Assembly (NCBI GenBank): GCA_964567595.1 | Contig: CAZMNF010000004.1 | Location: forward strand, 22,413 to 86,412 | DNA: 64,000 nt | Origin: CAZMNF01 sp964567595 | GTDB taxonomy: Bacteria > Bipolaricaulota > Bipolaricaulia > RBG-16-55-9 | Direction of reading: 5' to 3' | Part shown: one piece after another, positions 1-9,314 of the stretch | How positions within the stretch are numbered: position 1 is the stretch's first letter | Layout: each line of letters begins with the position of its first letter | The notes under the pieces: generated by a model | Database searches by the model: none | The model's input: the letters and a program-made list of their open reading frames with translations, nothing else | What the model was told of the DNA's origin: nothing | Translations under genes and position numbers: made by a program

Positions 1-2
1 GG

Positions 3-917
3 TCGCTGCATTACTATCGCAACCGCGTCGCCGAAGCCTGGCTCCATTGGGATTATGGCCGACGCATTGCCCAGCGCATCGGACACGATCCGATCGAAGC
101 CAAATGTCTGATCAACCTAGCGGCGCTCAAGAAAAGCCGGGCCGATCTCGCCGAGGCTTGGCGAATCATCGAGACCGTCATCGACCTCCAAGAGCGGCTC
201 CATGACGTCGACGGCCTGGCCAAGAGCTGGAACAACCTCGGCGCGATCCACGACGCGCTCGGTCGTCCGAACCAGGCCCTCGCCGCGTTCCGGCGATCGC
301 GTGCTTACAGCCGTGAAGCGGATAATGACCTCGGTGTGGCGATCGCGGACATGGCCATGGCCAGCGTCCACATCCCCCAAGCCCGTTTTGACGACGCGCG
401 ACAGCGCCTGCGATCGGCCCAGGCAACCTTTCGATCCCACAGCAACACGTGGTACGAGACTCAGGCGCTCTACTACCTCGGCGAACTCGAGCTAGCACGG
501 GGCCGTCCGACCGAGGCCAAGCGTCTAATGGACGACGCCCAACGACTGGCCGAAGGCGTGGGAAGTCGCAAGCTCCGTGAGTACGCACAAGCCGCGTTGG
601 CGGAGACGGAACGCGAACTTGGCCAGAGAAGCGCAGCCTTGGAGTGGGCAGAAATCGTCGAATCCTCGCTTGCCCAAACGCCGCCGGGCATCGAGGACAC
701 GCGCGTGTGTTATCGCCTCTACCGGGTGCTTCGCGATGCCGGCATGGCCGATCGGGCAGGACACCATCTGCACCGAGCTCACGCCCTCGTGAGCCACCTC
801 GCCACCCAATTGTCAGACACCTCGCAACGAGACGAATTCCAGCGTGTTCCGCTCTATCGCGAGATCATGGCCGCCTACGACAGCGAGGCCGGACCGACCG
901 GATCAGAGGCTGCATGA
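3..917 (+). CDS. TPR-repeat protein, C-terminal part (5' end outside window)
   Basis: The frame is open from the first bases of the window, so the gene starts upstream. About 304 residues are visible. They are made of helical pairs with TPR-like spacing, for example around 'AKSWNNLGAIHDALGRPNQAL' and 'YYLGELELARGRPTEAKRL', and end with a tail rich in charged residues. Such arrays form a superhelical protein-binding scaffold, and in bacteria they are often the sensor half of a regulator or of an ATPase of the MalT/AfsR type. No catalytic domain lies in the visible part, so the role cannot be named. It converges on ftsY with 39 bases between the stop codons. Confidence 0.75.
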   Translation, partial: SLHYYRNRVAEAWLHWDYGRRIAQRIGHDPIEAKCLINLAALKKSRADLAEAWRIIETVIDLQERLHDVDGLAKSWNNLGAIHDALGRPNQALAAFRRSRAYSREADNDLGVAIADMAMASVHIPQARFDDARQRLRSAQATFRSHSNTWYETQALYYLGELELARGRPTEAKRLMDDAQRLAEGVGSRKLREYAQAALAETERELGQRSAALEWAEIVESSLAQTPPGIEDTRVCYRLYRVLRDAGMADRAGHHLHRAHALVSHLATQLSDTSQRDEFQRVPLYREIMAAYDSEAGPTGSEAA

Positions 918-956
918 TCCAGTTGTGCCGACATCGCGACGGACACCGCGGCCGTG

Positions 957-1874
957 CTAGGTGAACAGCGCCTCCACGAACGCCTCCGCGTCGAAGGGCT
1001 GCAGATCCTCCGCCGTCTCGCCCACGCCGATCAGCTTGATCGGGACGTCGAGCTCCTGAGCGATGGGCACGATGGCGCCGCCTTTGGCCGTGCCATCGAG
1101 CTTGGTGATCACAAGCCCCGTCAGGCTGACGGCCTCGTTGAACTGTCGAGCCTGCTGGAGGGCGTTCTGGCCGACCGTGCCGTCGAGGACGAGCAGCTTC
1201 TCGTCGATCGGGCGGTCGAGCCGCTTCTCCACCACCCGATGGATCTTTTTCAGCTCCTCCATGAGGTTCTTTTTCGTCTGCAGGCGCCCGGCCGTGTCGA
1301 TCAACAACACGTCCGATCCGTTCCGGACCACGTAGTCGGCTGCGTCGTACGCGACCGCGCCGGGATCACTGCCGGCGTCGTGCTTGATCAGTCGCGCGCC
1401 GACGCGCTCGGACCAGACCTCCAGTTGCTCGATGGCCGCGGCGCGGAACGTATCGGCCGCAGCCACGACAATGTCGTCGCGCCCTTCGGCCTGGAAGCGC
1501 TGGGCCATCTTGGCGATGCTCGTGGTCTTGCCGGATCCGTTGACGCCGAGCACGGACACGACTGTCGGTTGCCCGTCGTCCCGGAGAGCCAACGGAGCTT
1601 CAAAGCCGCCCAACAGTTCGACGAGCTCGGCCTTGAGCATGCCGTAGACCGCGTCGGTGTCCTCGGCCCCCTGCTCCTTGACGCGGGCCTTCAGGCCGTC
1701 GATGACGCTCATGGCCGCGTCGACACCGAGATCGGCCTCAATGAGAATGGCCTCCAGATCCTCCAGCATCTCGTCGTCGACGCGACGTTTCCCGCCGATG
1801 ACCGAGCTGACCTGATCGGTCAGCGCCTCGTGCGTCTTCTTGAGTCCCTGCTTGAGACGGTCAAACCAGGCCAT
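957..1874 (-). CDS. ftsY: Signal recognition particle receptor FtsY
   Basis: FtsY is the membrane-associated GTPase that docks the SRP-ribosome complex at the Sec translocon. The 305-residue protein has a helical N domain (about 1-95) followed by the G domain. Visible motifs are the P-loop GVNGSGKTT (110-118), the DTFRAAA box (141-147), DTAGR (193-197) and TKLDGTAKGG (257-266). The long acidic A domain of enterobacterial FtsY is absent, as in many Gram-positive and deep-branching bacteria. The ATG follows GGAGG at good distance. The gene lies downstream of argS on the same strand with a 59-base gap. Confidence 0.97.
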   Translation of the reverse strand: MAWFDRLKQGLKKTHEALTDQVSSVIGGKRRVDDEMLEDLEAILIEADLGVDAAMSVIDGLKARVKEQGAEDTDAVYGMLKAELVELLGGFEAPLALRDDGQPTVVSVLGVNGSGKTTSIAKMAQRFQAEGRDDIVVAAADTFRAAAIEQLEVWSERVGARLIKHDAGSDPGAVAYDAADYVVRNGSDVLLIDTAGRLQTKKNLMEELKKIHRVVEKRLDRPIDEKLLVLDGTVGQNALQQARQFNEAVSLTGLVITKLDGTAKGGAIVPIAQELDVPIKLIGVGETAEDLQPFDAEAFVEALFT

Positions 1875-1933
1875 GGTTGCGAGCCTCCATTGCGATACCC
1901 GGGTTGCGAGCGGCCAGACGGATGGAGCGGTCG

Positions 1934-3649
1934 TTACATGCGCTCCGGTGCGCTCATGCCGATCAGCGCGAGCCCCGTGGCGAGCACGGTCTGCGCGCTT
2001 TTCACCAGCGCCAACCGTGCCCCTTCGAGCTCCGCGTCCTCGCCGAGGACGCGACAGGTGTCGTAGAATTTGTTGACGACCGCGGCCAGGTCGCCCAAAT
2101 ACGCCGCGACCGTGAAGGGATCGTACGTCGCCGCCGCGTGGTGGACTCTATCAGGGAACTGCTCGATCCACTTGGCGAGAGCGACCTCATTGCGCTCGGT
2201 CAATCGCGCGTAGGCAGGCGCGTCCGGGACCTCGCGATCGGCCTTGCGGAGGACGCCGGCCATGCGGGCGTGCGTATATTGGATGTAGGGCCCGCTCTTG
2301 CCCTCGAAGTTGACCACGTCCTCCCAGCGGAAGTTGATGTCGTGCGTGCGCGAGCGGCTGATCGTGGCGTAGATGACAGCACTTACGCCCACGTCATGGG
2401 CGATCTGCTCGCGCTCGGCTTCAGGCAGATCGGCAACCTTGGCCACGTCCTCAATGATTTCGCGGGTCCGGGCGATCGCCTGTTGTGCCACGTCCTCGAA
2501 GAACACGACGCGGCCCTTGCGAGTCGACATGCGCTGGTCCTCGAAGAGCACGACGCCGAAGGCGACATGAACCAGGCGCTCGGCCCAGTCGTAGCCCATC
2601 TTCGCCAAGGCCTCGAAGAACTGCTGGAAGTGCAGCGATTGGCCCGCGTCGACGACGTAGAGCTTCCAGTCGAACGCGTACTGCTGCTGATGGTAAATGG
2701 CAGCACAGAGATCCCGCGTGGCGTAGACCGTGGCGCCGTCGCGCTTGCGCAACATCAACGGCGGTCGGTCGGCGTCGGTGTCCGCCTCGAGCGGAATGAC
2801 GATCGCGCCCTCGCTCTCCTGGGCAATGCCCTCCTCCATTAGGCGATCGATCAGCGGGCTCGCCTGGTCGCGGTAGGCGCTCTCGCCGCGGATCTCTTCG
2901 AATTCGATGCCGAGCATGTCGTAGTAGGCGCGAAACGCCTCGAGGCTCTGCCCGACGAACCATTCCCACAGTTCCGTCGCTTCCGCGTCGCCGGCCTCCA
3001 GCTTCTGGAACCAATGGCGGGCCTCGGCCTCCAGCTCGGGGGTCGTCTCCGCTTCCTCGTGGAACGTCACATAGAGCCGAAAGAGCTCGTAGACGCGATC
3101 CGCTTCGACCTGCTCGCGCGAGCCCCAACGCTTGTAGGCCGCAATCAGCGCGCCGAACTGCTTGCCCCAGTCCCCCAAGTAGTTGACGCCGACGACGTCG
3201 TAGCCCAAATGACGGTGGATCAGCTTGAGCGTGTGCCCGAGCACCGTCGAGCGCAGGTGGCCGACGCTGAACGGCCGGGCGATGTTCGGGGACGAATAGT
3301 CGATGACGACCGTCTGGTTCGCGCCCTCGTCGCTGCCGCCGTAGCGCTCGCCCTCCTTGAGGACGCGACCGACGACGTGGCGCATCAGCTCGCCCCGAGC
3401 CACGGTCACGTTCAGATAGGGGCCGGCCGCTTGCGCATCCCGGATGGGCTCGCCCACGATCGCCTCGGCGAGCTCTTGGGCGATCTCGGCGGGGGCGCGC
3501 CGCAGCCGCTGGGCCAAGGCGAAGCACGGCAGCGCGTAGTCGCCCATGCTGTCGTCGGGCGGCGTCGTCATCAGCCCACGGACGTCCGCGGCCGGCATGT
3601 CCAAAACGCCGCCGACGCGCCGGGCGATCTCGTCAACGAGTGGATTCAT
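1934..3649 (-). CDS. argS: Arginyl-tRNA synthetase
   Basis: Class I aminoacyl-tRNA synthetase charging tRNA-Arg in the cytoplasm. The 571-residue protein begins with the N-terminal Add-1 domain typical of ArgRS. It carries the HIGH-type signature as SVGHLRST (about 128-135, after SSPNIARPF) and the KMSKS-type loop as MSTRKG. It ends in the all-helical DALR anticodon-binding domain with the usual C-terminal Met ('GMSAPERM'). The length is normal for the family. It lies 17 bases downstream of the SpoVS-like gene and upstream of ftsY on the same strand, so the three may be co-transcribed. Confidence 0.97.
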   Translation of the reverse strand: MNPLVDEIARRVGGVLDMPAADVRGLMTTPPDDSMGDYALPCFALAQRLRRAPAEIAQELAEAIVGEPIRDAQAAGPYLNVTVARGELMRHVVGRVLKEGERYGGSDEGANQTVVIDYSSPNIARPFSVGHLRSTVLGHTLKLIHRHLGYDVVGVNYLGDWGKQFGALIAAYKRWGSREQVEADRVYELFRLYVTFHEEAETTPELEAEARHWFQKLEAGDAEATELWEWFVGQSLEAFRAYYDMLGIEFEEIRGESAYRDQASPLIDRLMEEGIAQESEGAIVIPLEADTDADRPPLMLRKRDGATVYATRDLCAAIYHQQQYAFDWKLYVVDAGQSLHFQQFFEALAKMGYDWAERLVHVAFGVVLFEDQRMSTRKGRVVFFEDVAQQAIARTREIIEDVAKVADLPEAEREQIAHDVGVSAVIYATISRSRTHDINFRWEDVVNFEGKSGPYIQYTHARMAGVLRKADREVPDAPAYARLTERNEVALAKWIEQFPDRVHHAAATYDPFTVAAYLGDLAAVVNKFYDTCRVLGEDAELEGARLALVKSAQTVLATGLALIGMSAPERM

Positions 3650-3666
3650 AGGCGTTCAGGGTCACG

Positions 3667-3933
3667 TTAAGACGGCCGATACTCCACGAAAAACCGCATC
3701 GCCGTCCGTTCGCGGCTGTCGATCTCGATCTCGATAAACCCCGGCGTCATGATCAAGTCCTGACCCTCGCGGTCGACATCGCGACGGGCGATCGCAATGG
3801 CTTTCGCCGCTTGGTTGACGGCCCCCGCGCCAATGGCATGCGCTTCCACGATCGGGTTGCTCTCCAACGCGCTGGTCAGGGCGCGGGCCACCGCGTTCGG
3901 GTTGGACGTCGAGGCGATCTTGAGCACTTCCAT
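3667..3933 (-). CDS. spoVS: SpoVS family protein
   Basis: Small protein of 88 residues matching stage V sporulation protein S along its whole length. The N-terminal 'MEVLKIASTSNPNAVA', the central 'AIGAGAVNQAAKAIAIAR' and the C-terminal 'IEIEIDSRERTAMRFFVE' are the family hallmarks. SpoVS is an Alba-like fold protein, needed for spore coat and septation in Bacillus but also widespread in non-sporulating Thermus, Deinococcus and Chloroflexota relatives, where it may bind nucleic acids. No other sporulation gene is in the window. The ATG has a strong AAGGAGG five bases upstream. Its role here is not shown by context. Confidence 0.93.
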   Translation of the reverse strand: MEVLKIASTSNPNAVARALTSALESNPIVEAHAIGAGAVNQAAKAIAIARRDVDREGQDLIMTPGFIEIEIDSRERTAMRFFVEYRPS

Positions 3934-4040
3934 GGTTCCTCCTTCTCATCCCCACCGTTATGGACGCCCCGCGTCGGGACGCGAGGTTGTGACGATGGCG
4001 AGCGTCGATGGCCACAGCTGAGCCACCGAGCTCACCTCCA

Positions 4041-5021
4041 TCATCGGTTGCGACCGACCGCGAAGTCAAACGTCCGCAGCAGCAAGCGCTTCATCTCGGA
4101 ATCGGCCAACCAGGCCAGCCGCGCCTGAGCGCGATCGACGCACGCCTGCGCGCGCTCCCGCAATTGCTCCGGGATCCCGTAGGAGCGCATGCGATCCATG
4201 AGCGCCGCTTGGTCGTCCTCGCCCAGCGGGCCGTTCAGGAGTCGATCCGAGCTGTCCGGCTCGCGGCGGATCAGCTCCAGAAAGGGCCAGGTGAGCCAGC
4301 CGCCGCGCCAGTCGCTCCAGCGCGGCTTGCCCAACGCATCGTCGCCGAAGACGTCGAGCAGGTCATCGATCATTTGATACGCCAGCCCCAGCTCAACGCC
4401 GGCCTCATAGACGTCGGTCCGTCGCTCGCGGTCGAGCTCAGGGTCGCCGACCATCGCCCCCACGGCGCACGCCGCCCCGATCAACACGGCCGTTTTGCCT
4501 TCGTTGACCCGATCGTACTGGGCGTCCGTGGCGACCTCGCCTCGCAGGCTCTCCTGGAGGAGCTCCCCTTCCAGGAGCCGATCAACGGTATCGATAATCA
4601 GCTCTCGAATCTCCTCGCGATGAGGGTTGAGCAGGCCGAACGCCCGCGAAAAGATGAAGTCGCCCTCCAGGATCGCCGAGCGGTTGCTCGAGCGCTTCCA
4701 CAGCGACGGACGGTCGCGCCGCTCCTCCGCTCGGTCGATGACGTCGTCGTGGGCGAGCGTCGCCATGTGGATCAGCTCAACGACCGTCGCCAACTCCAGG
4801 GCGTCGCGTTGCGGCCCACGCTCGCCCAAGAGCTTGTAGAGCAGGACCGAAAGGGCCGGGCGGAAGCGCTTGCCGCCGCTGTCAAGCGCGTACCGGCCCA
4901 GCTCCGCCACAGCCGGCACGTCCGAGTCGAGCCGCTCGCGGAGGATCGCCTCGATCTCGCCGAGCTCGTCGCGAACGTAGGGAGCGCCTTGAGCGATCAG
5001 CGGGTTTGCGGTTGCGGTCAT
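4041..5021 (-). CDS. Polyprenyl diphosphate synthase (trans-isoprenyl type)
   Basis: Class I trans-prenyltransferase of 326 residues that elongates allylic diphosphates with isopentenyl diphosphate. Both aspartate-rich motifs are visible: DDVID after 'HMATLAH' near residue 88 and DDLLDVFGD near 220. So is the 'GGKRFRPALS' basic motif that binds diphosphate. No small aromatic residue obviously blocks the chain channel, consistent with a long-chain product such as the hepta- to nonaprenyl tail of menaquinone. The divergent neighbour is MenA, which would use that tail. The start was set at the ATG of MTATANP; the open frame extends further upstream but has no family similarity there. Confidence 0.93.
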   Translation of the reverse strand: MTATANPLIAQGAPYVRDELGEIEAILRERLDSDVPAVAELGRYALDSGGKRFRPALSVLLYKLLGERGPQRDALELATVVELIHMATLAHDDVIDRAEERRDRPSLWKRSSNRSAILEGDFIFSRAFGLLNPHREEIRELIIDTVDRLLEGELLQESLRGEVATDAQYDRVNEGKTAVLIGAACAVGAMVGDPELDRERRTDVYEAGVELGLAYQMIDDLLDVFGDDALGKPRWSDWRGGWLTWPFLELIRREPDSSDRLLNGPLGEDDQAALMDRMRSYGIPEQLRERAQACVDRAQARLAWLADSEMKRLLLRTFDFAVGRNR

Positions 5022-5138
5022 GGCGTTTATCAACTCGTTGGCAGCGATCCGATTGTACTCGGGAAGGCACGCGGCGTGCAAAAGCTGAGCTCGCTTGCGT
5101 CCGGGTCCCCCGTGCGCTATAAACGTCCCGATATCGCT

Positions 5139-6068
5139 ATGCCGACCCATCAAGGCACCAACGCCCAACCCGACCTCAGGACGCTCGTATTGGCCACGCG
5201 GCCATGGTCGTTCGCCATGACCGCCATCTCCGTCACGAGCGCGGCCCTGATCGCCCTGCCGACGTTCAGCGTCGGGCTCTATGTTATCACGCTGCTCGGC
5301 ATGGTCCTCGCTCACGCCGCAACGAACCTCATCAACGACTATTACGACGTCAAATTCGGCATCGACCAGCCCGATGCCCCGACGGCCCGCTACCGCCCGC
5401 ATCCGCTCGTCGAAGGCACACTGAAGGCCCATCACGTGATGACGGAGTCGGTGGTGCTGTACGCGCTCGCTGGCCTGATCGGCGTTTATCTGTTGATCAT
5501 TCGCGGCTGGCCCATCGCGCTGTTGGCGATCATCGGCGGAATTGCCAGCGTCACCTACACCGCGACGCCCGTGCAGTACAAATACCGCGGATTGGGCGAG
5601 CTGTCCGTCTTCGTGATGTGGGGCCCGCTCATGATGCTGGGCAGCCACTACGTCCAGACGAACTCCTTCGCCCAAGCGGGTGAGGTGTTGTGGGTCTCAC
5701 TGCCGGTCGGCATCTGGGTCGCGCTCGTGCTGTTGGCCAACAACCTCAAGGACATCGAGTATGACCGCCGCAAGGGCGCGGAGACGCTCGGCACGCTGCT
5801 GGGACGTGAGGGGGCGCTCGGGCTGTTCATGGCGCTCGTGGTGATGATCTATCTCGTGAGCGTCTTGGCCATCGTCGCGGGCGCGCTGCCCATCTGGAGC
5901 CTGCTCGTCCTTCTGTCCGCGCCACAGGCCTATAAAGAACTGTGCGACCTGCGCGACGCTGACGAGATTCCCGTGGACGCCGATCCTCGTACGGCCCAGC
6001 TGTCCACGCGATACGGCCTGCTGCTGGTCGGGTCGCTGATCCTGAACGCGATCGTCCCCCTCCCATGA
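5139..6068 (+). CDS. menA: 1,4-dihydroxy-2-naphthoate polyprenyltransferase (MenA-like, UbiA family)
   Basis: Integral membrane prenyltransferase of 309 residues that attaches the polyprenyl tail to dihydroxynaphthoate in menaquinone synthesis. The first Asp-rich motif is NDYYDVKFGID (about 58-68) and the second is NNLKDIEYDRRKGAETL, which is the MenA rather than the UbiA form. Eight to nine hydrophobic segments are readable. The start is the ATG of MPTHQGTN, just after the divergent promoter region shared with the polyprenyl synthase. Its stop overlaps the next ATG by four bases (ATGA), so it is an operon with the CPBP protease gene. Confidence 0.92.
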   Translation: MPTHQGTNAQPDLRTLVLATRPWSFAMTAISVTSAALIALPTFSVGLYVITLLGMVLAHAATNLINDYYDVKFGIDQPDAPTARYRPHPLVEGTLKAHHVMTESVVLYALAGLIGVYLLIIRGWPIALLAIIGGIASVTYTATPVQYKYRGLGELSVFVMWGPLMMLGSHYVQTNSFAQAGEVLWVSLPVGIWVALVLLANNLKDIEYDRRKGAETLGTLLGREGALGLFMALVVMIYLVSVLAIVAGALPIWSLLVLLSAPQAYKELCDLRDADEIPVDADPRTAQLSTRYGLLLVGSLILNAIVPLP

Positions 6069-6697
6069 CCTCATCGCGCTCCTCAGCCGGCTTGATCATC
6101 GCCTCGCTCGGGCTCGCGTTTGCGCTCTGGTACGCCGTATTCGGCTGGAGCAACGGAATATTCTGGGTCAAGATCGCGCTGGCGGCGGCCATCTTGGCCG
6201 CGATCTCGCTCGCCGTTATGGGCGACGCCCGCGTCCAGCTGCGGGGCATCAAGGCCCGCGACGTCAAGTTGGGCCTCGGATCGGCCGCGTTGCTCTACGC
6301 CGTCTTCTGGGTGGGCCAGCTCGTTTTGACCGCGCTCTTCCCCGAGGCCGCCGACAGCGAAATCGGGCGCGTCTACGCCCCGCGGGACGAGACGTCGCTG
6401 TGGATCATCGCGGCGCTGTTGTTGTTCGTGACGGGCCCGTCCGAAGAGATCTACTGGCGCGGCTACTTGCAGCGCGTGCTCATGCAACGGGCCGGACCGG
6501 CCATGGGCTGGATCCTCGCAACGGCCGCGTACGCGCTCGTCCACATCTGGACGCTCAACGTGCCGCTCATCCTGGCGGCGTTCACGGCGGGGCTCGTCTG
6601 GGGCTGGATCTATCTTATGGAACGCCGGCTGTTGCCCGTGATCATCTCGCACGCGGTCTGGAGCGTGGCGATCTTCGTCTTCCTGCCCGTTCACTAA
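6065..6697 (+). CDS. CPBP family intramembrane glutamic protease
   Basis: Membrane protein of 210 residues with about six to seven hydrophobic helices. The signature of the CAAX prenyl protease/bacteriocin-processing (CPBP, Abi) family is present: SEEIYWRGYLQ near residues 125-135 (EExxxR type), then 'AYALVHIW' with the second-motif histidine. Bacterial members cleave within the membrane or act in bacteriocin immunity; the substrate here is unknown. The ATG overlaps the menA stop codon, which fixes the start and suggests translational coupling with a prenyl-lipid gene. Confidence 0.88.
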   Translation: MTSSRSSAGLIIASLGLAFALWYAVFGWSNGIFWVKIALAAAILAAISLAVMGDARVQLRGIKARDVKLGLGSAALLYAVFWVGQLVLTALFPEAADSEIGRVYAPRDETSLWIIAALLLFVTGPSEEIYWRGYLQRVLMQRAGPAMGWILATAAYALVHIWTLNVPLILAAFTAGLVWGWIYLMERRLLPVIISHAVWSVAIFVFLPVH

Positions 6698-6790
6698 TCG
6701 CCGCGGGGATCAAGCGATGGCAATCGCCGTCCGACGAACGCTATCCTGAAGGCGTTCATTCATCGACGCAACCATGGAGGAGGCAACCCT

Positions 6791-7954
6791 GTGACCCATC
6801 ACCCATCCTTTCAGGAAGAACATCGCATCCTGCGACGATCGGTCCGGAAGTTCGTCGACGAGGAACTCAACCCGCACGTCGACACCTGGGAAGCCGAGGG
6901 CCGTCTCCCCAAGGACGTATTCCGGAAACTGGGCGAGCTCGGCCTGCTCGGCATCCGCTATCCCGAAGCCTATGGCGGCGCCGACGGCGACATCTGGAGC
7001 ACGGTCGTGTTCTGTGAAGAACTGGGCCGCTGCCGCTCGCGCGGGCTGACGATGAGCGTGTTGGTCCAGACCGACATGGCCTCGCCGTACCTCGCCAAAT
7101 ACGGCAGCGATCACGTCAAAGAGCAGTTCCTGGCGCCGCTGGTCCACGGCCAGAAGGTCGGAGCGATCGTGCTGAGCGAGCCGGACGTCGGCTCGGACCT
7201 GGCCAACATGCGCACCACTGCCCGGCGCGAGGGCGATCACTTCGTTCTCAATGGGAACAAGACCTACATCACCAACGCGCTCAACGCCGACCTGTTCACG
7301 GTGGCAGCCAAGACCGACCCGGATGCCGGCAAGCGTGGCGTCAGCATCTTCGTTGTGGAGCGCGACGCCGACGGGTTCTCCATCGAGTCGATGAAGAAGA
7401 AGCTGGGCATGCACGCTTCCGACACGGGGGAACTGACCTTCGAGGAGACGCCCGTTCCCGCGGCCAACCTCGTCGGCGAGGAAAACCAGGGCTTCTACTA
7501 CGTCATGGACAGCCTGCAGAACGAGCGCTTTGTCGCCTGCGTGGCCATGACGGCGGCGGCGCAGCAGGCCATCGAGGACGCGACCGAATTCGCGCAACAC
7601 CGCGACGTCCAGGGACAGAAGCTGTCGGATTACCAAGTGACGCGTCACAAACTGGCCTATCTCCAGACGCGGGTCGAGGCGGCACGGCGGCTGACGTATT
7701 ACGCGGCCGAGCTCTACGACCAAGGCGAGGACTGGACGACGGCGGTGTCGATGTGCAAGGCGTTCTGCGCCGAGGTCGCCAACGAGGTGGCCGACGAGTG
7801 CCTCCAGATCCACGGCGGCGCCGGCTACATCGAGGAATACGACATCCCGCGGCTGTACCGCGACCTGCGCCTCTGGAAGATCGGGGCCGGCACCACCGAG
7901 GTCATGAACGAGATCATCGCCAAACGGATGGGCGTTTCATCGGGCAAAACCTGA
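6791..7954 (+). CDS. Acyl-CoA dehydrogenase
   Basis: FAD flavoenzyme of 387 residues that oxidises acyl-CoA to trans-2-enoyl-CoA. It carries the signature 'GAIVLSEPDVGSDLANMRTTA' near residues 118-138 and the C-terminal signature 'CLQIHGGAGYIEEYDIPRLY', whose nearby glutamate is the usual catalytic base region in short-chain and glutaryl types. The C-terminal helical domain ends with 'RDLRLWKIGAGTTEVMNEIIAKRMG', typical of the family. The GTG start follows GGAGGAGG at seven bases. It stands alone, with no beta-oxidation partners nearby, so the acyl chain cannot be deduced. Confidence 0.94.
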   Translation: MTHHPSFQEEHRILRRSVRKFVDEELNPHVDTWEAEGRLPKDVFRKLGELGLLGIRYPEAYGGADGDIWSTVVFCEELGRCRSRGLTMSVLVQTDMASPYLAKYGSDHVKEQFLAPLVHGQKVGAIVLSEPDVGSDLANMRTTARREGDHFVLNGNKTYITNALNADLFTVAAKTDPDAGKRGVSIFVVERDADGFSIESMKKKLGMHASDTGELTFEETPVPAANLVGEENQGFYYVMDSLQNERFVACVAMTAAAQQAIEDATEFAQHRDVQGQKLSDYQVTRHKLAYLQTRVEAARRLTYYAAELYDQGEDWTTAVSMCKAFCAEVANEVADECLQIHGGAGYIEEYDIPRLYRDLRLWKIGAGTTEVMNEIIAKRMGVSSGKT

Positions 7955-8163
7955 CTCGTTGCCGATCGTCAATGATTGGCGACCGCGATCAAGGCAAGGG
8001 GGCCCGCGGCACCCCGCTCAGCCAGCGCGTGGCCCCCATGTCGCTGGCCGAGCCGACGGTGGGAGGCAGCGGCAAGCAGCCAAGCTCCCGCCGAGTATCC
8101 TGCCGTCCTGGATCCGGCGCTCAACGGTGAGTGCCGGACCGAGCGATCTCGGCGGGGGCGCGA
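7955..8163. other. Structured intergenic region between convergent genes
   Basis: These 209 bases between two convergent genes hold several strong inverted repeats: GCCGATC/GATTGGC at 7970-7989, GGGGGCC (7999-8005) against GGCCCCC (8031-8037), GCCAGCG against CGCTGGC, GGTGGGAG (8058-8065) against CTCCCGCC, and CCGAG-CGAT-CTCGG near 8139-8152. The stretch AAGCAGCCAAG inside the fourth arm equals the 3' side of the SRP RNA helix 8 loop, but the opposing strand does not match SRP RNA. It could hold convergent terminators or an unnamed structured RNA. Confidence 0.3.
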
Positions 8164-9192
8164 TCACAACGGCGCCAGGGTGAACACGACGGGATAGAGC
8201 CCGCCGGAACGAATGTTGCGCTCCGCCAGGGGCGTCAGCTCGTTCATAGCAAACAGGGCGCGGCGCAGCGTCTCCGCTCGCGGCGTCAGCAGAACGACGC
8301 GGCCGTGCTGCGCCACGACCTGGGCCGCGCCATGGAGAAAGCCCGAATACAGCCCCTTGAGATAGCTCGTCTTGCCCATGCGGATGCCGTAGGGCGGATT
8401 GGCCACGATCCGCTCCACGGAGGCGTCCAGATGTTGGGACAAGGCTCGGGCGTCCAGCTCGCGGAACGCGATCCGCTCCTGCACGCCCGCCGCCTCGGCG
8501 TTCCGGCGGGCCCCCTCGAGGAACGACGAATCCACGTCGCCGGCGATGACGCGGACGTCTGGCCAGGCTTGGGCCGCCTCGATGGCGATCGTTCCGCCGC
8601 CGCAGAACGGATCCAGGAACGTTTCGCCCGGTTGGAGCTCGGCCAAGCGCAACATCGCGTAGGCCAAGGGGGCTTTCGTGCCCGCGGGGTGGTCAAAGGG
8701 GCGGTCGAAGCGCTGCCGGTGGAGCGACTCGTCAGTGGCCTGCACGCTCAGCTCGCAGCGGACGCCGATGACGTCACAGCGGACGTCGACGTCGTAGTTC
8801 TCCAGGTCGACGTCGGTTCCGTACCGGTCCACGAGGGCTTGGCCGACGACCTCCTGGAGGTCGATCGAGGTGTAGCTGTGCTCGCCCGAGCGCTGGCCGG
8901 TCACGCGGAAGGTGCGCGCCGATGCCATCTCGGGGATGTCGATCGTTCGGACCGCGTCGCGAATCTCGCGCAGGCCCGACGCGTCCGACGCGACGCGGAA
9001 CCCGGTGAGAAATCGGGCAACGTGATACGGCGAGCGGAGCTGGGCGATCCGCGCCTCCGGGGCGTCCGTGTCGACGACCACGCGACCCCGCATCCCCATC
9101 TGTTGGTCCTGGACGCGGGCACGGAGCTTTTCCGTCGCCTCCGCGGCGACGATGTCTTCCAGCCCGGGGTTGGTGGTAAGCAGCCACTCCAT
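8164..9192 (-). CDS. THUMP-domain RNA methyltransferase (Trm14/RlmL-like)
   Basis: S-adenosylmethionine-dependent RNA N2-guanine methyltransferase. An N-terminal ferredoxin-like/THUMP part (about 1-160, starting 'MEWLLTTNPGLEDIVAAEA') precedes a Rossmann methyltransferase. Motif I is 'FLDPFCGGGTIAIEAA' and motif IV is NPPYG, the form used to methylate exocyclic amines. The size fits the TrmN/Trm14 group that makes m2G6 in tRNA better than the larger RlmL, but the sequence alone does not separate these. The start is uncertain: in-frame ATGs also lie at 9210 and 9228. It converges on the acyl-CoA dehydrogenase. Confidence 0.85.
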   Translation of the reverse strand: MEWLLTTNPGLEDIVAAEATEKLRARVQDQQMGMRGRVVVDTDAPEARIAQLRSPYHVARFLTGFRVASDASGLREIRDAVRTIDIPEMASARTFRVTGQRSGEHSYTSIDLQEVVGQALVDRYGTDVDLENYDVDVRCDVIGVRCELSVQATDESLHRQRFDRPFDHPAGTKAPLAYAMLRLAELQPGETFLDPFCGGGTIAIEAAQAWPDVRVIAGDVDSSFLEGARRNAEAAGVQERIAFRELDARALSQHLDASVERIVANPPYGIRMGKTSYLKGLYSGFLHGAAQVVAQHGRVVLLTPRAETLRRALFAMNELTPLAERNIRSGGLYPVVFTLAPL

Positions 9193-9314
9193 GGACCTAT
9201 CGTAGGGCATGGCCCGCCCGTCGGCCATGTCGCGCCCTTGCTTGCAAACCGCCGGACCGTCAGGGACGATGGACGAGGCCGCACTTTCGACCCCATCAAC
9301 TGAGGTGACCCCCG

